Part shown: positions 1 to 11,671 of the stretch, piece by piece
Position numbering within the stretch: the first letter of the stretch is position 1
Layout of the letters: each line of letters begins with the position of its first letter
Origin: Geomonas agri
GTDB lineage: Bacteria > Desulfobacterota > Desulfuromonadia > Geobacterales > Geobacteraceae
Length of the DNA: 64,000 bases
Assembly: GCF_020179605.1 (NCBI RefSeq)
Contig: NZ_JAINZO010000002.1
Location: 496,001-560,000 of the forward strand
Direction: 5' to 3'
Made by a program: the position numbers and the translations under genes
The notes under the pieces: model-generated
Database searches by the model: none
What the model saw: only the letters and a program-made list of their open reading frames with translations
Told to the model about the DNA's origin: nothing

Positions 1-449
<449 letters not shown>

Positions 450-499
450 TTACTCTGCTCCTTTTACTTACAGGTCAAAATTATCTCAAGTCTCGAATC

Positions 500-2503
<2,004 letters not shown>

Positions 2504-2640
2504 CCCTGACTCCTTTGTTCTGTATTCTTATAAGTCGTATCTTGGCAAGCGGCACGTCGCCGCCCATTCGCTTGTGACTGTCGCGGATTGCTCCGCCAGC
2601 AGCTGAGCGTGTCCAGTGGCGGCGGCCTGAAGCCCCGCTT

Positions 2641-2943
2641 CTAGAGCTTCAGCAGGTTGACGTCTTCGACGTCGATGGACTCGCGGTTCTTGAAGAAGGC
2701 GATCATCAGCGCGAGACCAACGGCTGCCTCGGCGGCGGCCACGGTCATGACGAAGAAGACGAAGACCTGTCCGTCGATGTTGCCCAGGTGCCTGGAGAAG
2801 GCGATGAAGGTCAGGTTCACCGCGTTCAGCATGAGCTCGATGCACATGAAGATGACGATGGCGTTCCTCTTGGTCAGGACCCCGATGGTCCCGATGGCGA
2901 AGAGTATGGCCGAAACTATCAGGTAATTTTCGATCGCTAGCAT
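2641..2943 (-). CDS. nuoK: NADH-quinone oxidoreductase subunit K
   Basis: The 100-residue protein has three transmembrane helices, as expected for NuoK/ND4L. The second helix contains [15 protein letters not shown], with the conserved membrane Glu of the family, and the third contains the second Glu ([17 protein letters not shown]). The start reads [15 protein letters not shown], with GAGGGGA upstream. It is followed after 137 bases by nuoL and preceded at 19 bases by nuoJ. Length and order are canonical. Confidence 0.96.
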   Translation of the reverse strand: MLAIENYLIVSAILFAIGTIGVLTKRNAIVIFMCIELMLNAVNLTFIAFSRHLGNIDGQVFVFFVMTVAAAEAAVGLALMIAFFKNRESIDVEDVNLLKL

Positions 2944-2962
2944 GTCAGTTCCCCTCGTAGCG

Positions 2963-3466
2963 TTAGATTTTCTTTTTGGCCAGGATGACGGCGCCGACGA
3001 TCGCGGCCAGCAGCAGCACCGAGGTGACTTCGAACGGCAGCAGGAAGTCGGTGAAGAGCGCCTTGCCGATCAGCTCGACGTGGCCGACACTCACGATCTG
3101 CTCCTTGGTCATCTCGCCCACCTTGCCGGTCATGGAGCCCTTCATCAGGAACCAGACGGTCTGGAAGAGAACGAACAGGCCGATGGCGGAACCGGCGACC
3201 ACCGCGTGGGTGCCGCGCTTCACGGTCTCAACCCTCACGTTCAGGAGCATGATCACGAAGATGATCAAGACCATGATGGCTCCGGCGTAGACGATCACCT
3301 GGGTGGCCGCCATGAACGGGGCGTCCAGCATGACGTAGAAGGTCGCCAGGCAGAAGAAGGTCATCACCAGCGACAGCGCGCTGTTGATCGGGTTTTTGCA
3401 GGTGACCACGAGTATGCTGGAAATAACGGCCACCGCAGCCACGACGAGAAAGAAGATCGATTCCAT
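2963..3466 (-). CDS. nuoJ: NADH-quinone oxidoreductase subunit J
   Basis: The 167-residue membrane subunit has five predicted helices. It shows the ND6/NuoJ features [23 protein letters not shown] near the N terminus and [16 protein letters not shown], which is the third helix containing the pi-bulge region. NuoJ forms part of the E-channel between the quinone site and the pumping modules. It is ten bases from nuoI and 19 from nuoK, inside the operon. Confidence 0.95.
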   Translation of the reverse strand: MESIFFLVVAAVAVISSILVVTCKNPINSALSLVMTFFCLATFYVMLDAPFMAATQVIVYAGAIMVLIIFVIMLLNVRVETVKRGTHAVVAGSAIGLFVLFQTVWFLMKGSMTGKVGEMTKEQIVSVGHVELIGKALFTDFLLPFEVTSVLLLAAIVGAVILAKKKI

Positions 3467-3476
3467 TGCTGCTCCT

Positions 3477-3875
3477 TTATTTCTTTTCTAAGAGTCTGTC
3501 TTTGGTGTAGGTGAAGTCGGCGCGCGAGTAGTTGGCGAGTTCGAACTGTTCCGTCATCCGGATCGCATCAACCGGGCACGCTTCCACACAGTAGCCGCAG
3601 AAGATGCAGCGCAGCATGTCGATTTCGTATTTGGCAGCGTACTTGTCGTGGTTCTGGTCCTCGCCCGCCTCGACCGTGATGCACTTGGCCGGGCAGACGG
3701 TGGGGCAAAGGTAGCACGCAACGCACTTGGCCTTGTCGTGGGACACGTTGAGCGCGTGCAGGCCACGGAAGCCAGGCTTGACGTCAGGACGCTCGGTCGG
3801 GTACTGCAGCGTGACCGGCTTCTTGAACATATGTGAAATGGTGATCTGAAGACCTTTGATGAGCGGCATTATCAT
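3477..3875 (-). CDS. nuoI: NADH-quinone oxidoreductase subunit I
   Basis: This peripheral-arm iron-sulfur subunit carries clusters N6a and N6b. Two CxxCxxCxxxCP motifs are visible: CVACYLCPTVCPAKCI near residue 45 and CIFCGYCVEACPVDAI near 84. I place the start at the ATG at 3875, which has GAGG eight bases upstream and gives 132 residues. The frame can be read from a GTG nine bases earlier, but that codon is part of the ribosome-binding site. It lies between nuoH and nuoJ as in other nuo operons. Confidence 0.96.
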   Translation of the reverse strand: MIMPLIKGLQITISHMFKKPVTLQYPTERPDVKPGFRGLHALNVSHDKAKCVACYLCPTVCPAKCITVEAGEDQNHDKYAAKYEIDMLRCIFCGYCVEACPVDAIRMTEQFELANYSRADFTYTKDRLLEKK

Positions 3876-3917
3876 TTGCGGCACCTCGCCTAGAAGTTGT
3901 GTAGCTTGACTCTCTCT

Positions 3918-4967
3918 CTACTTGCTGATGAACATGACCCAGAGGCCGGTTGCCATCACGTTGACCAGGGTAAGCGGCAGGAACACCTTCCAACCCAGAC
4001 GCATCAGCTGGTCGTAACGGTAACGCGGGTAGGTGGCCCTGATCCACATGCAGAGGAAGATCAGGAAGTACACCTTGGCGATGAACCAGAACCAGCCGGG
4101 GAGGAAGGCCGGGCCATGCCAGCCGCCCAGGAACAGGGTGGTGGTGACGGCGCAGACGGTGATCATGTTGGCGTATTCTGCCATGAAGAACATCGCGTAC
4201 TTCATGGAGGAGTACTCGGTGCAGAAGCCGGAGACCAGCTCCGTCTCGGCCTCGGGAAGGTCGAACGGGGTCCTGTTGATCTCGGCCAGGGAGCAGATGA
4301 AGAAGATCACGAAGGCCAGCGGCTGCTTGAAGGCGTACCATGCGCCACCTGCCTGATCGGCAACGATCTTGTGCAGGGAGAGGCTCTCGGAAAGCATGAA
4401 CACCGAGATGATGGCGAGGCCGGCGGCCAGCTCGTAGGAGATCATCTGCGCCGCGGAGCGCAGGCCACCCAGAAGCGAGTACTTGGAGTTGGAGGCCCAG
4501 CCGGCGAGCACGATGCCGTAGACGCCCAGGGATGCCATGGCCAGGATGTAGAGGACGCCGACGTTGATGTCGAAGACCTGCTTGCCGGCCTGGTCGTAGT
4601 ACGCGGCGATCTGCAGCGGTACCGTGTAGCCCCCGATGGTGATGCTGTCACCGAAGGGGATAACCGCGAAGGAGATGAACGCCGGGATCAGGGCGACGAG
4701 GGGAGCGATCAGGAAGGCGAACTTGCTCGCCTGCGACGGAATGATCTCCTCTTTGAAGAACAGCTTGACGCCGTCCGCGATCGGCTGCAGCAGGCCGTGC
4801 CAGCCGGTCCTCATGGGACCCAGACGCACCTGCATGTGCCCGATGATCTTGCGCTCCGCGTAGGTGGCGTAGGCCACGGTAAGGAGCACGAAGACAAAAG
4901 CTACGAGCACTTTGGCAACCATGGCTATGTAGTACGCGACCGGCAGTCCTAAGATTAGCGTATCCAT
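3918..4967 (-). CDS. nuoH: NADH-quinone oxidoreductase subunit H
   Basis: The 349-residue, eight-helix subunit forms most of the quinone-binding chamber. Family motifs are AERKIIGHMQVRLGPMRTGW near residue 36, the quinone-loop acidic stretch EINRTPFDLPEAETELVSGF near 220, and a tail with AKVYFLIFLCMWIRATYPRYRYDQLM. Start MDTLILGLP is preceded by AGGGG. It follows nuoG after 41 bases. Confidence 0.97.
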   Translation of the reverse strand: MDTLILGLPVAYYIAMVAKVLVAFVFVLLTVAYATYAERKIIGHMQVRLGPMRTGWHGLLQPIADGVKLFFKEEIIPSQASKFAFLIAPLVALIPAFISFAVIPFGDSITIGGYTVPLQIAAYYDQAGKQVFDINVGVLYILAMASLGVYGIVLAGWASNSKYSLLGGLRSAAQMISYELAAGLAIISVFMLSESLSLHKIVADQAGGAWYAFKQPLAFVIFFICSLAEINRTPFDLPEAETELVSGFCTEYSSMKYAMFFMAEYANMITVCAVTTTLFLGGWHGPAFLPGWFWFIAKVYFLIFLCMWIRATYPRYRYDQLMRLGWKVFLPLTLVNVMATGLWVMFISK

Positions 4968-5008
4968 CTGATAGTCTTCCCCTCTTGTGTAGATTTTCTA
5001 GCTGTCAG

Positions 5009-7474
5009 TTATTTCTTCGCGACGGTGACGTAGGTGACTTCCGAACCGTCGGTGATGGTGTTGACGCTCCCCTCACCGAAGTGGTACGGGGAGAATACCA
5101 CGCCCTGCGGTACCCTTTTGCCGACCTTGGCGACAACCTGCACCGCGCCGGTACCGGAGGTCACGGTAACCTGGTCACCCTCGGCGACCTTGAGCGCCGC
5201 CGCGTCGGCGACGTTCAGCTCGGCGTAGGCATCCGGGCAGACGTACATCGGGCCTTCACCGAAGCGGCTCATGGTGCCGCAGTGGTAGAGCGCGCTGCCG
5301 GTAACGAGGGTCAGCTTGCCGGCTACCGGTGCGGAAGCCTGGGCAGCCGCCGGGACCAGCTTGGCGGAGAGGGCTACCGGGTACACGGCACCTTCGTCCT
5401 TGAGGCCTGCCTGGGTGAGACCCTTGTAGGCCGGGACGTTGGCGGCGATCTCGGTGAAGACCTCGCCCTGGTTGTTGTAGCGTGCGCCGCCCAGGGCCTG
5501 GGAGAGAGCGTTCAGGATGTCGAAGTCGCTCTTGGCGAGGCCCACGGCCGGGATCGCCTTCCTCACGTTCTGGACCCTGCGGCCCAGCGAGGTGAAGGTG
5601 CCGCTCTTCTCGGCGAAGGAGCAGGCGGGGAGCACAACGTCGGCCATGGCCGCGGTCTCGGTCAGGAACAGATCGGAGACCACCATGAATTCGACGTTCT
5701 CGAGCGCCTTCTCGACCTTCTTGCGGTTCGGGTAGGACACCACCGGGTTCTCGCCGGCGACGAACAGGGTCTTGATGTTGCCGTTCGCGCAACCGTCGAT
5801 GATGGCGGCGGCGTTGAGGCCGGTCCCTTTCGGGTAGATGCCCATGTCAACGGCGCCCTGGCTGTTGTTCTTCTCGCCCATGATCAGGAGGCCCGCGCCT
5901 TCCTTGCCGTACTGGCCGGTGAGGATGGCGAGGTTCGCTGCCGCGTTGGCAAGCGCCGCGTTGTGGCCGGGGTAGCCCTGGCCGATGGGGAGGATGATGA
6001 GCGCCTTCTCGGCGGAGGCGAACTCCTTGGCGATGGCGGCGATCTCTTCAGCGGTTACCCCTGCCTTCTCGGCGGTTGCGTCGGCAACGGCGGCTTTCAG
6101 TGCATCGAGGCCGGCGACGCCTTCAGCGGCGAGACCCTGGTCGATGACCGACTTGCAGAGGGCGTTGAACAGGGCGACTTCGTTGCCCGGCGCGTGGACG
6201 GTGGTCTTGGCGCCCGGCAGGCGGGTCAGTTTCCCTTTCTTGTCGGAAACGATCCTGAGTGCGATCCCCTTCCTCTTCACGCCGAGGTTGATCTCGAAGC
6301 CGATGACCGGGTGGGTCTCGTAGGCGTCGCTCTTGACCACGAGGAGGAGGTTGGATTTCTGCACGTCGGCGATCTCAGCCGGGGAGGCAGCCACGCCGAA
6401 GGAGGCGACAGCGCCCTTGGTCAGCGCCTCGTGGGCGTAACCGGCGGAGTGGTCGATGTTGTCGGTACCGACGGTGCCGCGGAAGAGCTTGCCGAACAGG
6501 TAGAGCTCCTCGTTGGTCAGGCGCGGAGTGGCGAGGGCGGCGACCGAAGCCGGGTCGCTCTTGCCGGCGGAGAGCCTGGAGGTCACTTCGGCAAGCGCCT
6601 CTTCCCAGGTTGCTTCCTGGAGGTTGCCGTTCTTGCGGATCATCGGCGCGGTGAGGCGCTTGTCGGAGTTGACGAACTGGTAACCGAAGCGGCCGCGGGT
6701 GCAGAGCTGGCCGTTATGGAAGCCCTGGTTCTCGTCGTAGATGGTGGTGAGCACCTTGCCGTCCTTGGAACCCAGGGTCAGCTGGCAGCCGGTGCCGCAG
6801 TAGGAGCAGACGCTCTTGGTCTTCTGCAGCGCCCACCAACGGGCCTTGAACTTGAAGGGGCGGGAGTTGAGGGCGCCGACCGGGCAGACCGAGACGCAGG
6901 AACCGCAGAACTCGCAGTTGAGCGGTCCGTCGAACTCGGTACCCATCTTCGCTTCGATACCGCGGTTGATGAAGGTGTAGGCACCGTAGGACACGATTTC
7001 GTCGCAGATCCTCGCGCACTTGCCGCAGTGGATGCAGCGGTTCATGTCGCGCTCGATGAGCGGGTTCTCGTAGTCGATCTCGTGGTTGAACTTCTCGTCC
7101 ACGAACCGGTTCATGTTCACCTTGTACTCGTAGGTGAGGTTCTGCAGGTCGCAGTCGCCGGCGGCATCGCAGACCGGGCAGTCGATCGGGTGCTTGAGGA
7201 GCAAGAGCTCCAGCACCAGCTTCCTGGCCTTGACGATCTCATCGGTGGTGGTCTGCACGATCATCCCCTCGGTGACCGGGGTGGTGCAGGCCGGGATGAG
7301 GCGGCCTTTCATCTGCTCGACCTCGACCAGGCACATGCGGCAGCCGCCGAACGGATGCAGTTTCTTGTCATGGCAAAGGATCGGTATCTTGATGCCACAA
7401 GCCTTGGCGGCGTCGTAAATGGTGGCGTCCTTTTCTACCGCAACCTGTTTTCCGTCTATCGTAAGATTTACCAT
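5009..7474 (-). CDS. nuoG: NADH-quinone oxidoreductase subunit G
   Basis: This 821-residue subunit is the electron wire of the peripheral arm. The N-terminal [2Fe-2S] domain has CGIKIPILCHDKKLHPFGGC. A His-ligated [4Fe-4S] site follows (HPIDCPVCDAAGDC), then ferredoxin pairs CIHCGKCARICDEI and CEFCGSCVSVCPVGAL. CSYCGTGCQLTLGSKDG near residue 222 provides the extra N7-type cluster ligands. The rest is a molybdopterin-oxidoreductase-like domain that probably lacks molybdenum, as in other NuoG. The start at 7474 has GAGG. A strongly structured gap of 96 bases separates it from nuoF upstream. Confidence 0.96.
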   Translation of the reverse strand: MVNLTIDGKQVAVEKDATIYDAAKACGIKIPILCHDKKLHPFGGCRMCLVEVEQMKGRLIPACTTPVTEGMIVQTTTDEIVKARKLVLELLLLKHPIDCPVCDAAGDCDLQNLTYEYKVNMNRFVDEKFNHEIDYENPLIERDMNRCIHCGKCARICDEIVSYGAYTFINRGIEAKMGTEFDGPLNCEFCGSCVSVCPVGALNSRPFKFKARWWALQKTKSVCSYCGTGCQLTLGSKDGKVLTTIYDENQGFHNGQLCTRGRFGYQFVNSDKRLTAPMIRKNGNLQEATWEEALAEVTSRLSAGKSDPASVAALATPRLTNEELYLFGKLFRGTVGTDNIDHSAGYAHEALTKGAVASFGVAASPAEIADVQKSNLLLVVKSDAYETHPVIGFEINLGVKRKGIALRIVSDKKGKLTRLPGAKTTVHAPGNEVALFNALCKSVIDQGLAAEGVAGLDALKAAVADATAEKAGVTAEEIAAIAKEFASAEKALIILPIGQGYPGHNAALANAAANLAILTGQYGKEGAGLLIMGEKNNSQGAVDMGIYPKGTGLNAAAIIDGCANGNIKTLFVAGENPVVSYPNRKKVEKALENVEFMVVSDLFLTETAAMADVVLPACSFAEKSGTFTSLGRRVQNVRKAIPAVGLAKSDFDILNALSQALGGARYNNQGEVFTEIAANVPAYKGLTQAGLKDEGAVYPVALSAKLVPAAAQASAPVAGKLTLVTGSALYHCGTMSRFGEGPMYVCPDAYAELNVADAAALKVAEGDQVTVTSGTGAVQVVAKVGKRVPQGVVFSPYHFGEGSVNTITDGSEVTYVTVAKK

Positions 7475-7497
7475 CTCGACCTCTGTCTCCCTGAAAT

Positions 7498-7568
7498 CGG
7501 TTCAACGTTCAATGTTCAACGTTAAGGCGTTCGGCTCGTTCCGGGTCGGAACCCGGAACGTTGAACCG
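7498..7568 (-). promoter_or_regulatory. Mutually exclusive hairpins between nuoF and nuoG
   Basis: Arms at 7498-7510 (CGGTTCAACGTTC) and 7556-7568 (GAACGTTGAACCG) are perfectly complementary over 13 bases. A second perfect 9-base hairpin pairs 7538-7546 with 7551-7559. The two share bases 7556-7559, so the full forms cannot coexist. GTTCAACGTT is also repeated at 7513-7522, giving a third pairing partner. The element lies wholly between the nuoF stop and the nuoG ribosome-binding site. It may tune nuoG expression or mRNA stability, or be a simple intergenic repeat; function is inference. Confidence 0.5.
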
Positions 7569-7570
7569 TT

Positions 7571-9352
7571 TTATTCAATGGCCATGAAGCGGCAGGCGTC
7601 GTAGCAGGACTTGCACTTAGTGCAGTTTTCCTTGATCAGCTCGGCGACCTCGCCCTTCTCCCACTTGATCGCGTTGGACGGGCAGGCCCGCAGACAGGCG
7701 CCGCACTTGACGCATTTCTCGGGGACCACCTGCCACAGGAGCAGCTCCTTGCAGGAGTTGGAGGGGCAGCGCTTGTCCTGGATGTGCGCCTCGTACTCGT
7801 GACGGAAGTACTTCACGGTGGAGAGGATCGGGTTCGGGGCCGTCTGGCCCAGACCGCACAGGGATGCCTTCTTGATGGTGGCGCCCATTTCCAGCAGGGT
7901 GTCGATGTCGCTCATCTCGCCGCGACCTTCGGTGATGCGCTCCAGGATGTCGAGCATCGCCTTAAGGCCGATACGGCAGGGAACGCACTTGCCGCAGGAC
8001 TCCATCTTGGTGAAGGTCAGGAAGAAGCGGGCTACGTCGACCATGCAGGTGGTCTCGTCCATGACGACCAGACCGCCGGAACCCATCATGGCGCCCGCCT
8101 TGATCAGCGAGTCGTAGTCGACCGGGGTGTCGAGCACCTCGGCCGGGATGCAGCCGCCGGAGGGGCCGCCTGCCTGGACCGCCTTGAACTTGCGGTTGTT
8201 GGCGATGCCGCCGCAGACCTGGTAGATAACGTCGCGCACGGACATACCGGCCGGAACCTCGACCAGACCGGTGTGCTTCACCTTGCCGGTGACCGCGAAG
8301 ATCTTGGTCCCCTTGGTGGTGTCGGTGCCCAGGGATGCGTACCAGTCGGAGCCCTTGTTGATGATGTGGCGCACGTTGGCGAAGGTTTCAACGTTGTTGA
8401 TGTTGGTCGGGAAGCCCCAGAGGCCCTTGACCGCCGGGAACGGCGGACGGGGACGCGGCATGCCGCGCTCGCCCTCGATGGAGGCCATGAGAGCCGTCTC
8501 TTCGCCGCAGACGAAGGCGCCGGCGCCCTTCTTGATCCTCATGTCGAAGTCGAAGCCCCAACCCTGGATGTTCTTGCCCAGGTACCCCTTCTCGTAGCAG
8601 GTGTCGAGCGCCTTCTGGAGGCGGTCGATGGCCAGCGGGTACTCGGCGCGGACGTAGACGTAGCCCGCGTCGCAGCCGATGGCGTAGGCCGCGATCATCA
8701 TACCCTCGATGACGCAGTACGGGTCGCCTTCGAGGATGGAGCGGTCCATGAACGCGCCCGGGTCGCCCTCGTCGGCGTTGCAGATGAGGTATTTGTGGTT
8801 GCCCGGGGAAGCGGCGCAGAAGCTCCACTTCATGCCGGTCGGGAAGCCCCCGCCCCCACGGCCACGCAGGCCCGACTTCTTCACCTCGTCGATGACCTCG
8901 GCAGGCTTCATCTCCTTGACGCACTTCTCGATGGCCTTGAAGCCGTCCTCCTCGAGGTAGGCGTCCAGGCGCTCCGGGTCGATCTGGCCGCAGCCGGTCA
9001 TGACCACACGCATCTGCTGGTCGACGAAGGTGTTGTAGTACGCCTTCGCCTTTTTCTTCTCAATGACTTCGTTGGCGACGATGTGCTGGTCCAGGATGGC
9101 AGCTACGTCCTCGGGTACCACGAAATCGTAGGTGATCCGACCCAATTCAGGGGTGATGACGTCGACGAGCACGTCGTTGGCGCACAGGCCGCGGCAGCCG
9201 GTTTTGACGACGTCGCAGCGCTTGCCGACCTGGGCCACGATCCCCTTCTCGGCGATCAGCCTGGTGAACTCGGCCTCGACCTGCTTGGCGCCGGCCGAGA
9301 TACCGCCGGTACCCTGACAGATAAGTATTTTGATTCCTGCGTTATCGCTCAT
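7571..9352 (-). CDS. nuoF: NADH-quinone oxidoreductase subunit F with extra ferredoxin-type domains
   Basis: The 593-residue subunit binds NADH and FMN and feeds electrons into the chain. Order: thioredoxin-like [2Fe-2S] domain (about 1-110), FMN/NADH core (GRGGGGFPTGMKW near residue 170, glycine-rich NADH loop), N3 cluster ligands ESCGKCVPCRIG near 453, and a C-terminal 2[4Fe-4S] ferredoxin (CVKCGACLRACPSNAI, CTKCKSCYDAC). It is longer than the about 440-residue E. coli form and resembles HoxF/HndC-type flavoprotein subunits. The N-terminal CxxxxC ligand pair is broken: Cys12 is followed by Gly17. Start at 9352. Confidence 0.95.
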   Translation of the reverse strand: MSDNAGIKILICQGTGGISAGAKQVEAEFTRLIAEKGIVAQVGKRCDVVKTGCRGLCANDVLVDVITPELGRITYDFVVPEDVAAILDQHIVANEVIEKKKAKAYYNTFVDQQMRVVMTGCGQIDPERLDAYLEEDGFKAIEKCVKEMKPAEVIDEVKKSGLRGRGGGGFPTGMKWSFCAASPGNHKYLICNADEGDPGAFMDRSILEGDPYCVIEGMMIAAYAIGCDAGYVYVRAEYPLAIDRLQKALDTCYEKGYLGKNIQGWGFDFDMRIKKGAGAFVCGEETALMASIEGERGMPRPRPPFPAVKGLWGFPTNINNVETFANVRHIINKGSDWYASLGTDTTKGTKIFAVTGKVKHTGLVEVPAGMSVRDVIYQVCGGIANNRKFKAVQAGGPSGGCIPAEVLDTPVDYDSLIKAGAMMGSGGLVVMDETTCMVDVARFFLTFTKMESCGKCVPCRIGLKAMLDILERITEGRGEMSDIDTLLEMGATIKKASLCGLGQTAPNPILSTVKYFRHEYEAHIQDKRCPSNSCKELLLWQVVPEKCVKCGACLRACPSNAIKWEKGEVAELIKENCTKCKSCYDACRFMAIE

Positions 9353-9388
9353 GACAAAAGGTCCCCTGCTGAGAAATTGACGTCTCGG

Positions 9389-9895
9389 CTACTTCATCGG
9401 CCGTGCGTTGTAGGTTTCAATGATCTCGTCCACCTTCTGGACCGTCATCTTGCCGTAGGTGTCGTCGTTCACCATTGCCAGCGGGGCCATACCACAGGCG
9501 CCCAGGCAGGCCACCTTCTCGAAGGTGTAGCGCAGGTCCTCGGTGGTCTCCGCGTGCCCGATGCCCAGGCGCCCGAAGAAGGTCTCGGTGATGCGCTCCG
9601 CACCCTGTACGTGGCAGGCGGTACCGACGCAGACCCTGATGATGAACTTGCCACGCGGCTTCAGGTGGAACTGGGCGTAGAAGGTGAGCACGCCGTAGAT
9701 CTGGCTCGGGTAGACGTTCAGGCGCTCGGCGACCAGGTCGATGGTCGGTTTCGGGACAAACCCGTAGGCGTCCTGGATCCCCTGCAGAACCGGCATGAGG
9801 TTGCCCGGCAGTGTCAGGTACTTGTCGATGATTTCGTTGGCCTCGGTTAAATCGATTTCTTCGGCCGCAATTTCTTCGGCTGGAGCGTTAGACAT
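9389..9895 (-). CDS. nuoE: NADH-quinone oxidoreductase subunit E
   Basis: The 168-residue thioredoxin-fold [2Fe-2S] subunit (cluster N1a) shows both ligand pairs: CVGTACHVQGAE near residue 92 and CLGACGMAPLAMV near 133. The N-terminal helical part contains LPGNLMPVLQGIQDAYGFVP, typical of NuoE. The ATG at 9895 has GGAG upstream. It lies between nuoD and nuoF. Confidence 0.96.
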   Translation of the reverse strand: MSNAPAEEIAAEEIDLTEANEIIDKYLTLPGNLMPVLQGIQDAYGFVPKPTIDLVAERLNVYPSQIYGVLTFYAQFHLKPRGKFIIRVCVGTACHVQGAERITETFFGRLGIGHAETTEDLRYTFEKVACLGACGMAPLAMVNDDTYGKMTVQKVDEIIETYNARPMK

Positions 9896-9925
9896 TTACC
9901 CCATCTCCTTTACTTGTTGATTAAA

Positions 9926-11095
9926 CTAACGGTCGATTTCGCCAAGTACGATGTCCAGCGTTCCGATGACGGCAACCAGGTCGGCCAGCATGGAGCCCTT
10001 GGCCATCTTCTCGATGGCGCCCAGGTTCACGAATGACGGCGGGCGGACCCTCATGCGGTACGGCATGTTGCCGCCGTCCGACACGATGTAGTAGCCAAGC
10101 TCCCCTTTCGGGTTCTCGACGGCCATGTAAACCTCGCCCTCGGGGACGGGGAAGCCCTCGGAAGCGATCTTGAAGTGGTGGATCAGCCCCTCGATGGAGT
10201 TGTAGACGCTCTCCTTGGGCGGGTAGCAGACCTGCGGCGCGTCGGCCAGGATCGGTCCGGGCTTGAGCTTCTTCAGGGCCTGGTCGATGATCTTGACGGC
10301 TTCGCGCATCTCTACCAGACGGACCTTATAGCGGTCGAAGGTGTCGCAGTTCTCGCCGACCGGCACCTTGAAGTCGAAGTCCTCGTAGCCGGAGTAGGGG
10401 AGGTCGCGCCTCAAGTCGAAGTCGACGCCGGAACCCCTGAGGGCCGGGCCGGAGATACCGAAGTCGATGGCGTCCTCTGCAGAGATGACACCGTTACCGA
10501 TGGTCCTCTGCAGCCAGATGGTGTTCTTGGTGAGGAGCCCCTCGTAGGTGTCGAAGTGACCCGGGAAGGTGTCGACGATCTCCTGGACCTTCTGCTCGAA
10601 GCCGGCCGGGAGGTCGCGGGACAGGCCGCCCACGCGGAAGTAGTTGGAGGTCATCCTGGCGCCGGAAACCATCTCGTAGAGGTCCATCACCAGTTCGCGC
10701 TCGCGGAACGCGTAGAGGAACACGGTCATGGCGCCGATGTCGAGGGCGTGGCAGGCGATCCAGACCAGGTGGCTCTTAAGACGGGTGAGCTCGGCCATGA
10801 TGATACGCACCAGCTTGGCGCGCTCGGGAACGTCCAGTCCCAGGAGCTTCTCTACCGCCAGCACGTAGCCCAGGTTGTTGTGCATCGGGGCCAGGTAGTC
10901 CATGCGGTCCGTGAGGGGCAGGGTCTGGTGGTAAGTACGGTGCTCGGCAAGCTTCTCGATGCCCCGGTGCAGGTAACCGATGTGAGGGGTGATCTTCTGA
11001 ATCACCTCGCCGTCCAGCTCTACTACGAGCCTGAGAACGCCGTGGGTACTGGGGTGCTGGGGCCCCATGTTCAAAGTCATTATTTCACTAGCCAT
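9926..11095 (-). CDS. nuoD: NADH-quinone oxidoreductase subunit D
   Basis: The 389-residue 49-kDa-type subunit contributes to the quinone site. It begins MASEIMTLNMGPQHPSTHGV, with the conserved GPQHPSTHG beta-hairpin that reaches the quinone head group. It also contains the hydrogenase-like core (RMTSNYFRVGGLSRDLPAGF) and ends in DIVLGEIDR, the usual C terminus. NuoC and NuoD are separate genes here, not fused as in E. coli. GAGG precedes the start. Confidence 0.97.
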   Translation of the reverse strand: MASEIMTLNMGPQHPSTHGVLRLVVELDGEVIQKITPHIGYLHRGIEKLAEHRTYHQTLPLTDRMDYLAPMHNNLGYVLAVEKLLGLDVPERAKLVRIIMAELTRLKSHLVWIACHALDIGAMTVFLYAFRERELVMDLYEMVSGARMTSNYFRVGGLSRDLPAGFEQKVQEIVDTFPGHFDTYEGLLTKNTIWLQRTIGNGVISAEDAIDFGISGPALRGSGVDFDLRRDLPYSGYEDFDFKVPVGENCDTFDRYKVRLVEMREAVKIIDQALKKLKPGPILADAPQVCYPPKESVYNSIEGLIHHFKIASEGFPVPEGEVYMAVENPKGELGYYIVSDGGNMPYRMRVRPPSFVNLGAIEKMAKGSMLADLVAVIGTLDIVLGEIDR

Positions 11096-11152
11096 TGATC
11101 GCCTCTATTTTTTGGAAATGAAAATCGTCCCTGGTTTCGAACTGGATCCGTC

Positions 11153-11638
11153 TTACGACAGACGCCCCTTGTACGGCTCGCGGTCGGGTCCCTGGAGGGG
11201 GTAATCCTTCCTGAGCGGGTGCCCGACCCAGTCATCGGTCATCAAGATGCGCACCAGGTTCGGGTGGTTCTTGAAGTTGATGCCGAACAGGTCGTACGCC
11301 TCGCGCTCCAGCCAGTTGGCGGAGTTCCACAGGACGGCGGCGGAATCGATGGAGCAGTCCGCCTCGGTCACCGGCGCCTTGACCCTGACCCGATCCTTGT
11401 TGGGGATGGAGAGGAGGTGGTAAACCACCATGAAACGCGGCTCCTGACCCAGATAGTCAACGGCGGTAACGTCGGACAAGAAGTTGTAGCGCAGGTCGTC
11501 CCTCAGGTACTTGAGTACCTCGAGGATGCTCTCCTTCTTCACGGTCACCGTCACCTCGCCGCGATGCTCCTTGTATTCGAGCAGGGCATCCGCGAAACGC
11601 TCTTTCAGCTTCACTACAGCGCGATTATTTTCTGCCAT
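11153..11638 (-). CDS. nuoC: NADH-quinone oxidoreductase subunit C
   Basis: The 161-residue 30-kDa-type peripheral subunit contains the signature WLEREAYDLFGINFKNHPNL near residue 107. This is followed by RILMTDDWVGHPLRKDYPLQ. It has no cofactor and scaffolds NuoB/NuoD. It lies between nuoB and nuoD with a 33-base gap to nuoB. Confidence 0.96.
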   Translation of the reverse strand: MAENNRAVVKLKERFADALLEYKEHRGEVTVTVKKESILEVLKYLRDDLRYNFLSDVTAVDYLGQEPRFMVVYHLLSIPNKDRVRVKAPVTEADCSIDSAAVLWNSANWLEREAYDLFGINFKNHPNLVRILMTDDWVGHPLRKDYPLQGPDREPYKGRLS

Positions 11639-11671
11639 GTCAGCCTTACCTTTCCCTTTGGTCGTTGTAGA

